From Patescibacteria group bacterium (GTDB lineage Bacteria > Patescibacteriota > Gracilibacteria > UM-FILTER-43-11), in NCBI GenBank assembly GCA_029260985.1, contig JAJDCE010000123.1:1-44186 (forward strand): a stretch of 44,186 nt of DNA, read 5' to 3'. A model generated the notes under the pieces. That model did no database searches, was not told the origin of the DNA, and worked only from the letters and a program-made list of their open reading frames with translations. Below, piece after piece: positions 32,102 through 40,195 of this stretch; within the stretch, counting starts at the first letter, position 1; the number at the start of each line of letters is the position of its first letter. The position numbers were made by a program, and so were the translations under genes.

Positions 32102-34723
32102 ATGCCAAAAACCAAAAAAACCAAAGGATTATCAAATAAAGAAGCGGCTAAGGCTTTGGAGCGTTTTGGTTTTAATGAACTCAAAAAGAAGCGACAGCTG
32201 AGAGGCCTCACCATCTTTTTAAGGCAATTCACCAATTTTATCGTTTGGATTCTGGTGATCGCCGCCGCCATTTCGTATGGAATAGGTGAGCAGATAAACT
32301 TTTGGGTGATTGATTTCATCATTGTGTTTATTATCCTCATGGGTTTTTTACAAGAATATAAAGCCGAGAAATCTATAGAGGCATTAAAGGCTATTGTTGA
32401 GCCAACCACTAAAGTGATCAGAGAGGGCCGGCTGCTTAAAATTGCCTCCAAGTTCGTTGTTCCAGGCGATCTTCTCTCTCTCGAAATGGGAGATAAAGTA
32501 CCGGCTGATGCCAAAGTAATAGAAGAAACCGCTCTCAAATTAGATGAATCAACTTTAACAGGCGAAAGTGACCCAGTGGGCAAAGAAAAGAAGAATGAAA
32601 TATATGCAGGAACTCAAATTGTTTATGGGCGATGCATGGCCTTGGTTCAGGAAACAGGCATGAAAACAAAGCTGGGAAATATTGCCAAGATGATTCAGGA
32701 AAAAGAAAGCCTGACACCGCTCCAGATCCGCTTCAATAAGCTCGGCAAAATGCTGGCAATGATAGCTCTCGGTGCTTCAGTCATCGTTTTAGTCGGAGGA
32801 ATTGCTAGGGGCGCCACCGCCACAGAAATGCTCATTGTTGCCTTAGCATTAGCCGTCGCCGCTGTACCGGAAGGCTTGCCGCTCACCGTCACCCTTGCCC
32901 TCTCATTTGGCATGCACCGTATGTCTCAAAAAAAATCACTCGTCAGGCGTATGATGGCCGTTGAAACCCTGGGGAGCACCACCATTATTTGCTCCGACAA
33001 AACCGGTACGCTCACCAAAAATGAAATGACGGTTCAAAAACTCTATCTCAATGGCACAGGATTAAAGGTAACCGGTGCAGGGTATAAACCTCAGGGAGAA
33101 TTTATGCTAAAGGATAAAATTTATCCAAAATCAGATCATTTGCACGATTTGCTCAGAGCAGCAGTGCTTTGCAATAACGCCGAACTCACTCTTCGCGGAA
33201 GACGATGGGATCCAGTGGGAGATCCCACTGAACTGGCGTTGCTAACCGTGGGGGCCAAGGCAGGGTTTTTTAAGGATAAGCTCGAGAGACAATATAAAAG
33301 AGAGGAGGAAGTTCTATTTTCCAGCACACGAAAAATGATGACCACTGTGCACAAGCATCGAGATGGTCATTTTGCATTCAGCAAAGGAGCCCCGGAAGAA
33401 ATATTAGAACGCTGTAAGTACTGGATAGTAAAAGGAAAAAAAGTGAAAATGACCGCCAAAGACAAGAGGGAGGTTTTAAAAACAAATCATCATTATGCAA
33501 GACAGGCGCTGCGGGTTTTGGCGCTCGCTCAAAAAACCTCTAAGAAAAAAGGATTCCTCTCAGAAGAAATTGAAAAGGAGCTGACATTCCTCGGTTTAAC
33601 GGCCATGAAAGATCCTGCACGACCCGAAGTAAAAGAAGCCATCGCAACCTGCAAGAAAGCTGGAATTGAAGTGTGCATGATCACAGGCGACCATGAGCAA
33701 ACTGCCGTATCCATTGCCCATCAAATAGGCATGGTCAGCGATCTGGAAGTTCAAGCCGTTACCGGTAAAGTCATCGATGGCCTGTCCGATAAAGAACTCG
33801 CCGCACTCCTCAAAACCGTCCGCGTATTTGCCCGCACTCAACCCGAGCATAAACTACGTATCGTCAAACTCCTCAAAAAACACGGCCACATCGTCGCCAT
33901 GACAGGCGATGGAATCAATGACGCCCCCGCTCTCAAAAAAGCTGACATCGGCATTGCCATGGGCATTAAAGGAACTGACGTCACCAAAGAAGCAGCTGAG
34001 ATGATCTTGGAAGATGATAACTTTGCCACCATCGTCGAAGCCGTGAAAGAGGGAAGGCGAATCTACGCGAATATCGAAAAATTCACAGCCTATTTAATCT
34101 CCAGGAATTTCACAGAAGTGATTCTGATATTCCTTGGAATTCTCTTTTTTGACTTTAAATTCCTTCCGCTACTCGCTATCCAAATCCTCTTTATCAACGC
34201 CTTCGATGAAGAGATGCCTGCCATTGCGCTTGGCTTAGATCAGGCTCATGGAGACATTATGACTGACGCTCCCCGAAACCCTAAAGAATCCATTCTGAAT
34301 AAATTTAATACCTTTATTGTCTTCAGTGTCGCCACCGTAATGGCGCTGGTTGCTTTCATCATTTTCTTATCCCAAGATCCAGTCAACAACATCGAAAAAG
34401 CTCGAACCATGGTTTTTACCACCATCGTGGTGATGGTTATTTTTGATACTTTCAACTTCCGATCCTTAAAACTTTCCACTTTTACCGTGGGCTTTTTCAA
34501 CAACCGCCTCCTCAATATTGCCATCCTGCTTATTATGGCGGTGACAGGATTTGTAATGTACTTCCCACCCACCCAAAAAGCCTTCCAGCTTGTCCCACTA
34601 GGAATAGGCGATTGGCTCATATGTACACTGGCCGCAGCCACCACTTTTGTGTATATGGAAAGTATAAAGTGGTTCAGGCGTAGAATGGATGGAACAGTAA
34701 ATAATCCAGTTATCACTAAATAA
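32102..34723 (+). CDS. P2-type cation-transporting ATPase
   Basis: A P-type ATPase of 873 residues from the ATG at 32102. The frame is open back to 32030, but MPKTKKTKGLSNKEAAKALE is the normal N-terminus. TGES, the phosphorylated D299 in CSDKTGTLT, GDGINDAP (602-609) and TM4 VPEGLPLTVTLAL are present. TM4 and the hinge sequence KEAAEMILEDDNFATIV fit the Ca2+ (SERCA-like) or Na+/K+-like P2 group. Ca2+ export is the most likely role but the ion is unproven. The radical SAM gene follows with only 2 bp between them. Confidence 0.92.
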   Translation: MPKTKKTKGLSNKEAAKALERFGFNELKKKRQLRGLTIFLRQFTNFIVWILVIAAAISYGIGEQINFWVIDFIIVFIILMGFLQEYKAEKSIEALKAIVEPTTKVIREGRLLKIASKFVVPGDLLSLEMGDKVPADAKVIEETALKLDESTLTGESDPVGKEKKNEIYAGTQIVYGRCMALVQETGMKTKLGNIAKMIQEKESLTPLQIRFNKLGKMLAMIALGASVIVLVGGIARGATATEMLIVALALAVAAVPEGLPLTVTLALSFGMHRMSQKKSLVRRMMAVETLGSTTIICSDKTGTLTKNEMTVQKLYLNGTGLKVTGAGYKPQGEFMLKDKIYPKSDHLHDLLRAAVLCNNAELTLRGRRWDPVGDPTELALLTVGAKAGFFKDKLERQYKREEEVLFSSTRKMMTTVHKHRDGHFAFSKGAPEEILERCKYWIVKGKKVKMTAKDKREVLKTNHHYARQALRVLALAQKTSKKKGFLSEEIEKELTFLGLTAMKDPARPEVKEAIATCKKAGIEVCMITGDHEQTAVSIAHQIGMVSDLEVQAVTGKVIDGLSDKELAALLKTVRVFARTQPEHKLRIVKLLKKHGHIVAMTGDGINDAPALKKADIGIAMGIKGTDVTKEAAEMILEDDNFATIVEAVKEGRRIYANIEKFTAYLISRNFTEVILIFLGILFFDFKFLPLLAIQILFINAFDEEMPAIALGLDQAHGDIMTDAPRNPKESILNKFNTFIVFSVATVMALVAFIIFLSQDPVNNIEKARTMVFTTIVVMVIFDTFNFRSLKLSTFTVGFFNNRLLNIAILLIMAVTGFVMYFPPTQKAFQLVPLGIGDWLICTLAAATTFVYMESIKWFRRRMDGTVNNPVITK

Positions 34724-34725
34724 TA

Positions 34726-36096
34726 ATGCCCGAACAATTTAAAGTTGAATTAATATTCCCTGTTGAAAGAAAAGTTGAACATCATATAGAAGCCAGTCAG
34801 CCAAGTATTATCAGGCAGGTGTTACTACCTCAGCATGCAAAAAAAAGAAGCATGTCCACACCTCCTTTAGGCTTATTACGACTGGCCACATTTACACCTG
34901 AGGAGGTCGAAGGCAGGAAAATAGTTCTTTCAATACGGGACGATGTTGTAAATCAGATACATCCTCAGGAATGGGATAAGGGTACAAAGCCTGATCTTGT
35001 TGGGATATCCTGTACAACTGCAGCAAGCGAAAGGGCTGCTTACTTAACCGCTGAAGCATTAAGAAGGGATATCCAGGTCGTAATGGGCGGACCGCATACA
35101 AGTGTCGACACCGATAGTGCATTAGAAACAGGAGCTGCCGTAGTCAAAGGTCCCGGAGAATTAATTTGGCCGGAGATACTGCATTCTGCTGTAAATGGCG
35201 GTTTGAAAAATCAGGTATATGAAAAAAAGGAATCAAATCATTTAGGCGGCACCACATTACCTCCAAGGTCTTTTTTTAATGCAGAAGATTATTTCAGCAC
35301 CAATATCTTAAGCGCCGGAGAAGGCTGTCCTTATCAATGTCCTTTTTGCTCCACAAAATTGGTAAAGGGGGCTTATCAGGGTAGGGATGTGAAAGATGTA
35401 TCAGCAGAAATCGATCAATTCCAGCATGATGATGGAATGGTTATTGTTACTGACGATAATTTTTTTATGCATCCAAACGTTGGCGATATAATGGAACATT
35501 TAGGAAAAAAAGGTCATACCTGGTATGCCTCCGCGTCCTCTAAATTAGCTGATAAAAAACCGGATTTAATCAGATTAGCAGGTAAAAATGGATGCAGATC
35601 TTTGTTCCTTGGTATAGATAATCTGGAAGGATTACCAAAAAATAATAATGTTGATTATGGAAGGCTGATTGAGAGAATCAGGCAGTGCGGAATGACTCCT
35701 GCAATAGGCTTTGTTTTAGGGCTTGGCGATCCTACAAAAGAAGGTCTGCAAGAAGAGGCTGACAGCATTAAGAGATTTATAACAAAGTTCAGAATCGCCA
35801 TGGTTCACTTAAGCAGCTCCGTGCCATATCCCGGCACGCAGGAATATCAATTAAAAAAAGATAGAATTAACAAGCCGCCATCTCAATATGACACTCAGGG
35901 CCAGGTTGTGTACCGTCCCAAGCATTTAAGCGCTGAAGAATTTAACGAAATTTATTTTAGGCTTTGCAAAGATTTATACGCAATCCCGAATATTCTCTGG
36001 AGGTTATCTTCCATACCGGGTATGAGGGAAAAAATGGAATTATTTTTTTATAACCTGAGCAGGTGGAGGCATGTTAAAAACAATTTCCAAAAGTAA
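34726..36096 (+). CDS. B12-binding-domain radical SAM protein
   Basis: A 456-residue protein. The N-terminal half (about 40-190) resembles a cobalamin-binding Rossmann domain (PDLVGISCTTAASERA, VVMGGPHTSVDTD, VVKGPGELIWPE). The radical SAM domain follows, with the [4Fe-4S] cysteines C201, C205 and C208 in EGCPYQCPFC. It should generate a 5'-deoxyadenosyl radical, and enzymes of this class often methylate unactivated carbons. The substrate is unknown. It starts 2 bp after the ATPase stop, so they are probably co-transcribed. The codon use is more AT-rich than the ATPase's. Confidence 0.88.
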   Translation: MPEQFKVELIFPVERKVEHHIEASQPSIIRQVLLPQHAKKRSMSTPPLGLLRLATFTPEEVEGRKIVLSIRDDVVNQIHPQEWDKGTKPDLVGISCTTAASERAAYLTAEALRRDIQVVMGGPHTSVDTDSALETGAAVVKGPGELIWPEILHSAVNGGLKNQVYEKKESNHLGGTTLPPRSFFNAEDYFSTNILSAGEGCPYQCPFCSTKLVKGAYQGRDVKDVSAEIDQFQHDDGMVIVTDDNFFMHPNVGDIMEHLGKKGHTWYASASSKLADKKPDLIRLAGKNGCRSLFLGIDNLEGLPKNNNVDYGRLIERIRQCGMTPAIGFVLGLGDPTKEGLQEEADSIKRFITKFRIAMVHLSSSVPYPGTQEYQLKKDRINKPPSQYDTQGQVVYRPKHLSAEEFNEIYFRLCKDLYAIPNILWRLSSIPGMREKMELFFYNLSRWRHVKNNFQK

Positions 36097-36155
36097 ATTC
36101 ATTTGTAAAACAAATAGAGTGCCAAAGCAACCTCAGATCATACAAATTCCTTACC

Positions 36156-36611
36156 CTATTTCCTAAATCTGATCACAGCAGTCTCTTCAGTGCGCGTATC
36201 ATTCTCAGCCTCATCTTCTTCTTCATCGTCTTCAAAGAGGTTTTCAGGAAAGCTAAGTGTTAAACACTGGTCAGCAGCAGCTTTCAAGGTAGCTTGTACA
36301 TCTGATCTTATAGCTCTGAGCTGAATGGGATTTAGCCCTCCTCTTTCTTCCGCTAATTCAGTTTTCCAGGTAGAACCTTGTCGATTGGCTTGCTCCATTT
36401 TAGCCGTTCCTTTTACTAAAAATTTATTATCAGGATTAACCAAGCTCCACATATGGGCAGTGCCATCAGTGTCATCAGATCGCTGTAAAAGAAGAGCAAG
36501 CTTAGCACGACCTTCTTTTGTTGGCTGCTCAAATACAGCAAAATTAGTTCTGACAGCCTCAGAAGTCACATTAAATGGAACATTATCTTTATCTATAGAA
36601 ACAGCTCTCAT
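36156..36611 (-). CDS. Hypothetical protein with acidic tail (151 aa)
   Basis: I do not recognise a family. The N-terminal 115 residues look like a compact alpha/beta domain (NKFLVKGTAKMEQAN; NPIQLRAIRSDVQATL). The end is an acidic low-complexity stretch (FEDDEEEDEAEND) and a short basic tip (RFRK). A strong promoter lies just upstream. Soluble, function unknown. Confidence 0.65.
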   Translation of the reverse strand: MRAVSIDKDNVPFNVTSEAVRTNFAVFEQPTKEGRAKLALLLQRSDDTDGTAHMWSLVNPDNKFLVKGTAKMEQANRQGSTWKTELAEERGGLNPIQLRAIRSDVQATLKAAADQCLTLSFPENLFEDDEEEDEAENDTRTEETAVIRFRK

Positions 36612-36644
36612 ATTTGGGGGGCAAAATTGATATACACGAAAAGG

Positions 36645-36673
36645 AATATAGATGAGTGAAAATCAGATGTCAA
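36645..36673 (-). promoter_or_regulatory. Sigma70 promoter for the 151-aa gene
   Basis: On the minus strand TTGACA (36668-36673), 17 bp, TATATT (36645-36650), about 34 bp before the start codon. Confidence 0.7.
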
Positions 36674-36746
36674 AAGATTTTTCACATGAAATTCTTAGGC
36701 TATAAAATATCCAGTGATTCAGGCTACTGAAATAATATATTTAAAC

Positions 36747-36775
36747 TTGTATTATTTCTTTGCAAAGCTTATATT
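36747..36775 (+). promoter_or_regulatory. Promoter of the peroxide/iron operon
   Basis: TTGTAT (36747-36752), 17 bp, TATATT (36770-36775). The Fur-type box begins directly after the -10, over the expected transcription start. Confidence 0.65.
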
Positions 36776-36794
36776 AATAATGAGAATCATTATC
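36776..36794 (+). promoter_or_regulatory. Fur/PerR-type operator
   Basis: AATAATGAGAATCATTATC matches the 19-bp Fur consensus GATAATGATAATCATTATC at 17 positions. It lies between the -10 box and the regulator's start codon, so the regulator probably represses its own operon. Confidence 0.85.
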
Positions 36795-36810
36795 GTTAAT
36801 TAAATTTATA

Positions 36811-37203
36811 ATGATCGTAACCGACAAAAAATGCAGGAAGTCTCAGCAACGGAAAGTTATTTTGGATGAACTGCAAAAATCAACCGCTCATCCCACTGCT
36901 AAGCAACTCTATCAATTAGTCAAAAAGCGATTACCTGACGTCGGTATGGCAACAATTTACAGAAATCTGGATCATTTAGAAAAAAATAACCAAGTCATCA
37001 AGATAGGGTCAAAACAAAATGAGACTCGATATGATGGGAAGATTAGCAAGCATTGTCACCTGATTTGCAGAGACTGTAACCATATCATCGATTTAATGGA
37101 TGTGGATAAAATCATCATTAAATCAAAAGAATTGAAACAGTCCAAATTTAAAATCGATCCGAACTACGCTGAAATTTTCGGCACCTGCAATGCCTGCTGT
37201 TAA
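36811..37203 (+). CDS. Fur-family regulator, PerR-like
   Basis: A 130-residue metal-dependent repressor. The winged helix is in residues 10-65. Residues matching the PerR metal site are all present: H27, D75 (RYDG), H81 and H83 (HCHLICRDC) and an Asp at 97 or 99. An Asp at position 75, not Glu as in Fur, favours peroxide sensing by histidine oxidation. The structural zinc site is C86/C89 with C126/C129. Downstream genes for peroxiredoxin, SOD and ferritin support a PerR-type role. It has a Fur box at its own promoter. Confidence 0.87.
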   Translation: MIVTDKKCRKSQQRKVILDELQKSTAHPTAKQLYQLVKKRLPDVGMATIYRNLDHLEKNNQVIKIGSKQNETRYDGKISKHCHLICRDCNHIIDLMDVDKIIIKSKELKQSKFKIDPNYAEIFGTCNACC

Positions 37204-37212
37204 TACTCTTTT

Positions 37213-37280
37213 TCATCCCGACCTTGCCGGAAGGATCCCTCGATATATATAAAGCGATTTCTCCGCTTCGGTCGAAATGA
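37213..37280. repeat. 68-bp palindromic element, second family
   Basis: The ends TCATCCCGACC and GGTCGAAATGA are inverted copies with two mismatches. Between them lie CCGGAAGGATCCCTCG and CGATTTCTCCGCTTCGG around an AT centre (ATATATAT). The element sits in the gap between the regulator and peroxiredoxin genes. It has the same overall plan as the queA insertion (TCAT ends, GAC/GTC arms, AT centre). Confidence 0.65.
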
Positions 37281-37336
37281 AAAAAGTAACATATTGCTGA
37301 ACAATGCAAAAATCATAATCCTTAATCCTAAATATT

Positions 37337-37900
37337 ATGTGTGAAGAAACAAAGAACTGCTGCGGCTCAAATTGCTGCAAATCATTACAAATAGGCAAGT
37401 CCGCTCCGGAATTTACAATGGAGGGCTACTTCAAAGGAGAGAAGAAAAAGTATTCTCTGGAAGACAATAAAGGCAAATGGACTTTACTCTTCTTTTACCC
37501 ACTCGATTTCACATTCGTTTGCCCAACCGAATTAATCGAATTGAGTAAAAAAGTAGATGAATTCGAAACAAACAATACCCAGGTTTTCGGAATAAGCGTC
37601 GATAGTGTTTACTCACACGAAGCCTGGCTAAAGGAAATGGGTGATCTCAACTACCCACTCCTCAGCGACCTCACCAAACAGGTCAGCAAAAGTTACAACG
37701 TTCTCTTGAAAGAAGAGGGAATCAGCCTTCGTGGAGCGTTCATCATTGATCCAAATGGAGTCCTGAAATGTTACATGGTCAACGATCTCTCCATCGGCCG
37801 AAATGTCGATGAGCTCATCCGTTTAATCCAGGCCTTCCAAACCGGCGATCTTTGCCCCGTTGGCTGGCACAAAGGCGAAAAAACTCTCGGAAAAGCCTAA
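37337..37900 (+). CDS. Typical 2-Cys peroxiredoxin (AhpC/Prx1 type)
   Basis: A 187-residue peroxidase that reduces hydrogen peroxide and organic peroxides. The peroxidatic Cys is C62 in DFTFVCPTE and the resolving Cys is C173 in GDLCPVGWHKG. The N-terminus is unusual: five cysteines in the first 14 residues (C2, C8, C9, C13, C14; MCEETKNCCGSNCCK), which may bind metal or form extra disulfides. It follows the PerR-like regulator. Confidence 0.93.
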   Translation: MCEETKNCCGSNCCKSLQIGKSAPEFTMEGYFKGEKKKYSLEDNKGKWTLLFFYPLDFTFVCPTELIELSKKVDEFETNNTQVFGISVDSVYSHEAWLKEMGDLNYPLLSDLTKQVSKSYNVLLKEEGISLRGAFIIDPNGVLKCYMVNDLSIGRNVDELIRLIQAFQTGDLCPVGWHKGEKTLGKA

Positions 37901-37916
37901 AAAAGTCTCAAGAGCG

Positions 37917-37964
37917 AGTGCGAGTCTCAAGAATATGAAACCCTTGAGATTTGAGACCCGCACT
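37917..37964 (+). promoter_or_regulatory. Long hairpin between peroxiredoxin and SOD
   Basis: AGTGCGAGTCTCAA pairs with TTGAGACCCGCACT (one mismatch), with a 20-base loop. A third copy of GTCTCAAG lies just upstream. No T-run follows, so it may be an mRNA stability or partial termination element within the operon. Confidence 0.6.
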
Positions 37965-37988
37965 AAATTATTTCATAATTTTAATAAT

Positions 37989-38591
37989 ATGTTCGAACTG
38001 CCACCACTACCCTACGACTACAACGCCCTTGAGCCTCATGTAGATGAGGCAACCATGATCGTTCATCACGATAAGCATCATCAGGGTTACACCGATAAAC
38101 TCAATAAGGCCTTAGAAGGCCACGACGATCTCCAGTCCAAATCAATCGAAGAGCTATTAACAGGTCTCGACTCATTGCCGGACGAGGTTAAAGGAGGTGT
38201 CCGCAACAATGGTGGGGGCTACTTTAATCATCTCATTTTCTGGAATTCTATGTCACCCGATGGAGGTGGAGAGCTTGAAGGCGCCTTGTCTGAAGCTATC
38301 AATGAAGCTTTTGGTGACTTTAATTCATTCAAAGAGCAATTCTCTGCGGCAGCTGGAACTTTATTCGGCAGCGGTTGGACGTGGCTAGTTAAAGATTCCT
38401 CCGGAAAGCTCAGCATCATGACCACTCCAAACCAGGATTGTCCGCTTAGTAAGGGCTTAAAGCCCCTCTTAGCACTCGATGTGTGGGAACATGCCTACTA
38501 TCTCAAATATCAAAACCGCCGACCGGAATTTATTGAAGCATGGTGGAATGTGGTAAATTGGAAAGAGGCGGAAAAACGGTATAGCTCATAA
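37989..38591 (+). CDS. Fe/Mn superoxide dismutase
   Basis: A 200-residue SOD. The frame is open further upstream, but the family N-terminus is MFELPPLPYDYNALEPH, so 37989 is the start. Metal ligands are H26 (VHHDKHHQGY), the His of GGYFNHLIFW, and the Asp and His of LALDVWEHAYYLKY. Metal preference is uncertain. No signal peptide is present, so it is cytoplasmic. It follows the peroxiredoxin gene after a hairpin. Confidence 0.95.
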   Translation: MFELPPLPYDYNALEPHVDEATMIVHHDKHHQGYTDKLNKALEGHDDLQSKSIEELLTGLDSLPDEVKGGVRNNGGGYFNHLIFWNSMSPDGGGELEGALSEAINEAFGDFNSFKEQFSAAAGTLFGSGWTWLVKDSSGKLSIMTTPNQDCPLSKGLKPLLALDVWEHAYYLKYQNRRPEFIEAWWNVVNWKEAEKRYSS

Positions 38592-38600
38592 ACTATCTTT

Positions 38601-39164
38601 ATGATTAATAGCAAAAAAGCTGAATCGGATTATCCGATATCCAACATCATTGCAAACCGATGGAGCCCTGTCTCTTTTAGTGCTCAGGCAGTCGAGCAGG
38701 AAAAAATCAATTCGCTAATCGAAGCAGCTCGTTGGGCGCCAAGCGCCTTCAATGAACAGCCATGGCAATACATTGTCGGCATAAAAGGGGATGAAACCCA
38801 TCAAAAGCTTGTCGATACGTTAGCCGAAGGCAATGATTGGGCAAAAGACGCTCCAGTGCTCATGTGTTCAGTCGCAAAATCCTTTTTCGACCACAAGCAC
38901 AAACCCAACCGTCACTACATGCACGACACAGGGATGGCCACCATGAATCTCGTCCTCCAGGCCACTGAGCTGGATCTCATCACTCACCAAATGGCTGGCT
39001 TTGACTTGGAAATGATCAAGAAAACGTTTAATCTGGATGAGGGATTTGAACCCGCTTCCATGATTGCGATTGGCTACGCTGGTGATCCGAAAAGCGATGA
39101 TATGAAGACAAGAGATGAAGCGCCGCGACAACGAAAAAACCACTCCGATTTAATTTGGAAATAG
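38601..39164 (+). CDS. Nitroreductase-family flavoprotein
   Basis: A 187-residue FMN-dependent oxidoreductase of the nitroreductase family. The FMN-binding pattern is clear: NRWSPVSFS, EAARWAPSAFNEQPWQYIVG and HDTGMATMNLVLQATEL. The last part (IAIGYAGD, PRQRKNHSDLI) also fits. Substrates are unknown; placement in an oxidative stress operon suggests quinone or flavin-related detoxification. It begins 9 bp after the SOD stop. Confidence 0.9.
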   Translation: MINSKKAESDYPISNIIANRWSPVSFSAQAVEQEKINSLIEAARWAPSAFNEQPWQYIVGIKGDETHQKLVDTLAEGNDWAKDAPVLMCSVAKSFFDHKHKPNRHYMHDTGMATMNLVLQATELDLITHQMAGFDLEMIKKTFNLDEGFEPASMIAIGYAGDPKSDDMKTRDEAPRQRKNHSDLIWK

Positions 39165-39182
39165 AACTTAACCTTTTATGAT

Positions 39183-39689
39183 ATGAAGCCCACTATCCAA
39201 AAAGCCATTAACGAGCAAATTAATGCCGAGATTTATTCTGCCTATCTCTATCTGGCAATGGCAGCTTATCTGGAGTCAGAAAATCTACCTGGTTTTGCCA
39301 GTTGGATGAAAATTCAGGCTCAGGAAGAAATGACACATGCCATGAAGTTTTATAGCTTTGCTTACGACCGAGATGGATCAGTTGAACTGGAAGCCATCAA
39401 AAAACCTCAAACTAAATTCAATTCAGCTTTGCATATTGCCGAAGAAACTCTGAAGCATGAACAGGAGGTGACAAAGCTAATACACAATTTACACGAGCTA
39501 GCGGTTAAAGAAAAAGACTATGCTTTTGAATCTTTGCTTAAGTGGTTTATAGATGAGCAGGTAGAAGAAGAAAATAACTCAAAAAATCTGATCGACCAGT
39601 TAAAACTGGCAGGCGACACAGGCCCTGGTTTATTTATGTTTGATAAAGAACTTGGAGCCAGAAAGTTCGTTGATGAAACTGCCGAATAA
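39183..39689 (+). CDS. ftnA: Ferritin
   Basis: A non-heme ferritin of 168 residues that should oxidise Fe2+ and store it as a mineral core. The ferroxidase residues sit in INAEIYSAYLYLAMAAYLE and MKIQAQEEMTHAMKFY; EQVEEENNSKNLIDQL supplies helix D. It is the last gene of the PerR-like operon, where iron storage limits Fenton chemistry. The gene symbol is by family resemblance. Confidence 0.94.
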   Translation: MKPTIQKAINEQINAEIYSAYLYLAMAAYLESENLPGFASWMKIQAQEEMTHAMKFYSFAYDRDGSVELEAIKKPQTKFNSALHIAEETLKHEQEVTKLIHNLHELAVKEKDYAFESLLKWFIDEQVEEENNSKNLIDQLKLAGDTGPGLFMFDKELGARKFVDETAE

Positions 39690-39699
39690 GTTCGATTAT

Positions 39700-40161
39700 T
39701 TATTGTTGAACATCCTTTTCTGGTGCATCTTGAGCACTTTCTCCCCCAGAACTTTCTCTAGTCTTTTTGGGGCGCTTATCTTCTTCAGGAGATTCTAATA
39801 TTCCAATGAGCCTATCACGATCTGAATTTACACCTCTTTCCAAAGCCATTTTATAGGGAAATTGTTTTAATGTTTCACCTTTTGCCCGATTTTCATCAGC
39901 CTCAAAAATACGATAAAGTTCCCCATCAAAGCTTCTCACAAAGTATAGTAAGTCAAATAAGTCTTCCCTGTAGGTATCAGAATTTAGAATCGACGCATCT
40001 TTTGATGCAATGATTGAATCTAGGTTTTTTTCTCTCGTGTATTGAGATCCTACATACGCCTGAAGCCGATTGATCTCTTCATCAGTGAACTTTCCCAGTT
40101 TTTGGGCTATTACTTCAATTTCTTCACCACTATCTTTTTTTGGGTAGATAATTTTTTCCAT
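39700..40161 (-). CDS. Hypothetical acidic protein (153 aa)
   Basis: I do not recognise this family. It is soluble, helical in the middle (FTDEEINRLQAYVGSQY; LFDLLYFVRSFDGELYRI) and ends in a polar disordered tail (KKTRESSGGESAQ). It follows the SGNH hydrolase gene by 34 bp on the same strand and may share its transcript. Function unknown. Confidence 0.62.
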   Translation of the reverse strand: MEKIIYPKKDSGEEIEVIAQKLGKFTDEEINRLQAYVGSQYTREKNLDSIIASKDASILNSDTYREDLFDLLYFVRSFDGELYRIFEADENRAKGETLKQFPYKMALERGVNSDRDRLIGILESPEEDKRPKKTRESSGGESAQDAPEKDVQQ

Positions 40162-40195
40162 ATTTTTTCTGATTAATTAGTACATTATTAAGTAG

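Noticed and set aside
32077..32583. 168-residue minus-strand frame
   Set aside because: It is opposite the conserved N-terminus of the P-type ATPase and has no recognisable features.
37860..37988. N-terminal extension of the SOD gene
   Set aside because: It overlaps the peroxiredoxin end and a hairpin; SOD family proteins begin at MFELPPLPYDY.
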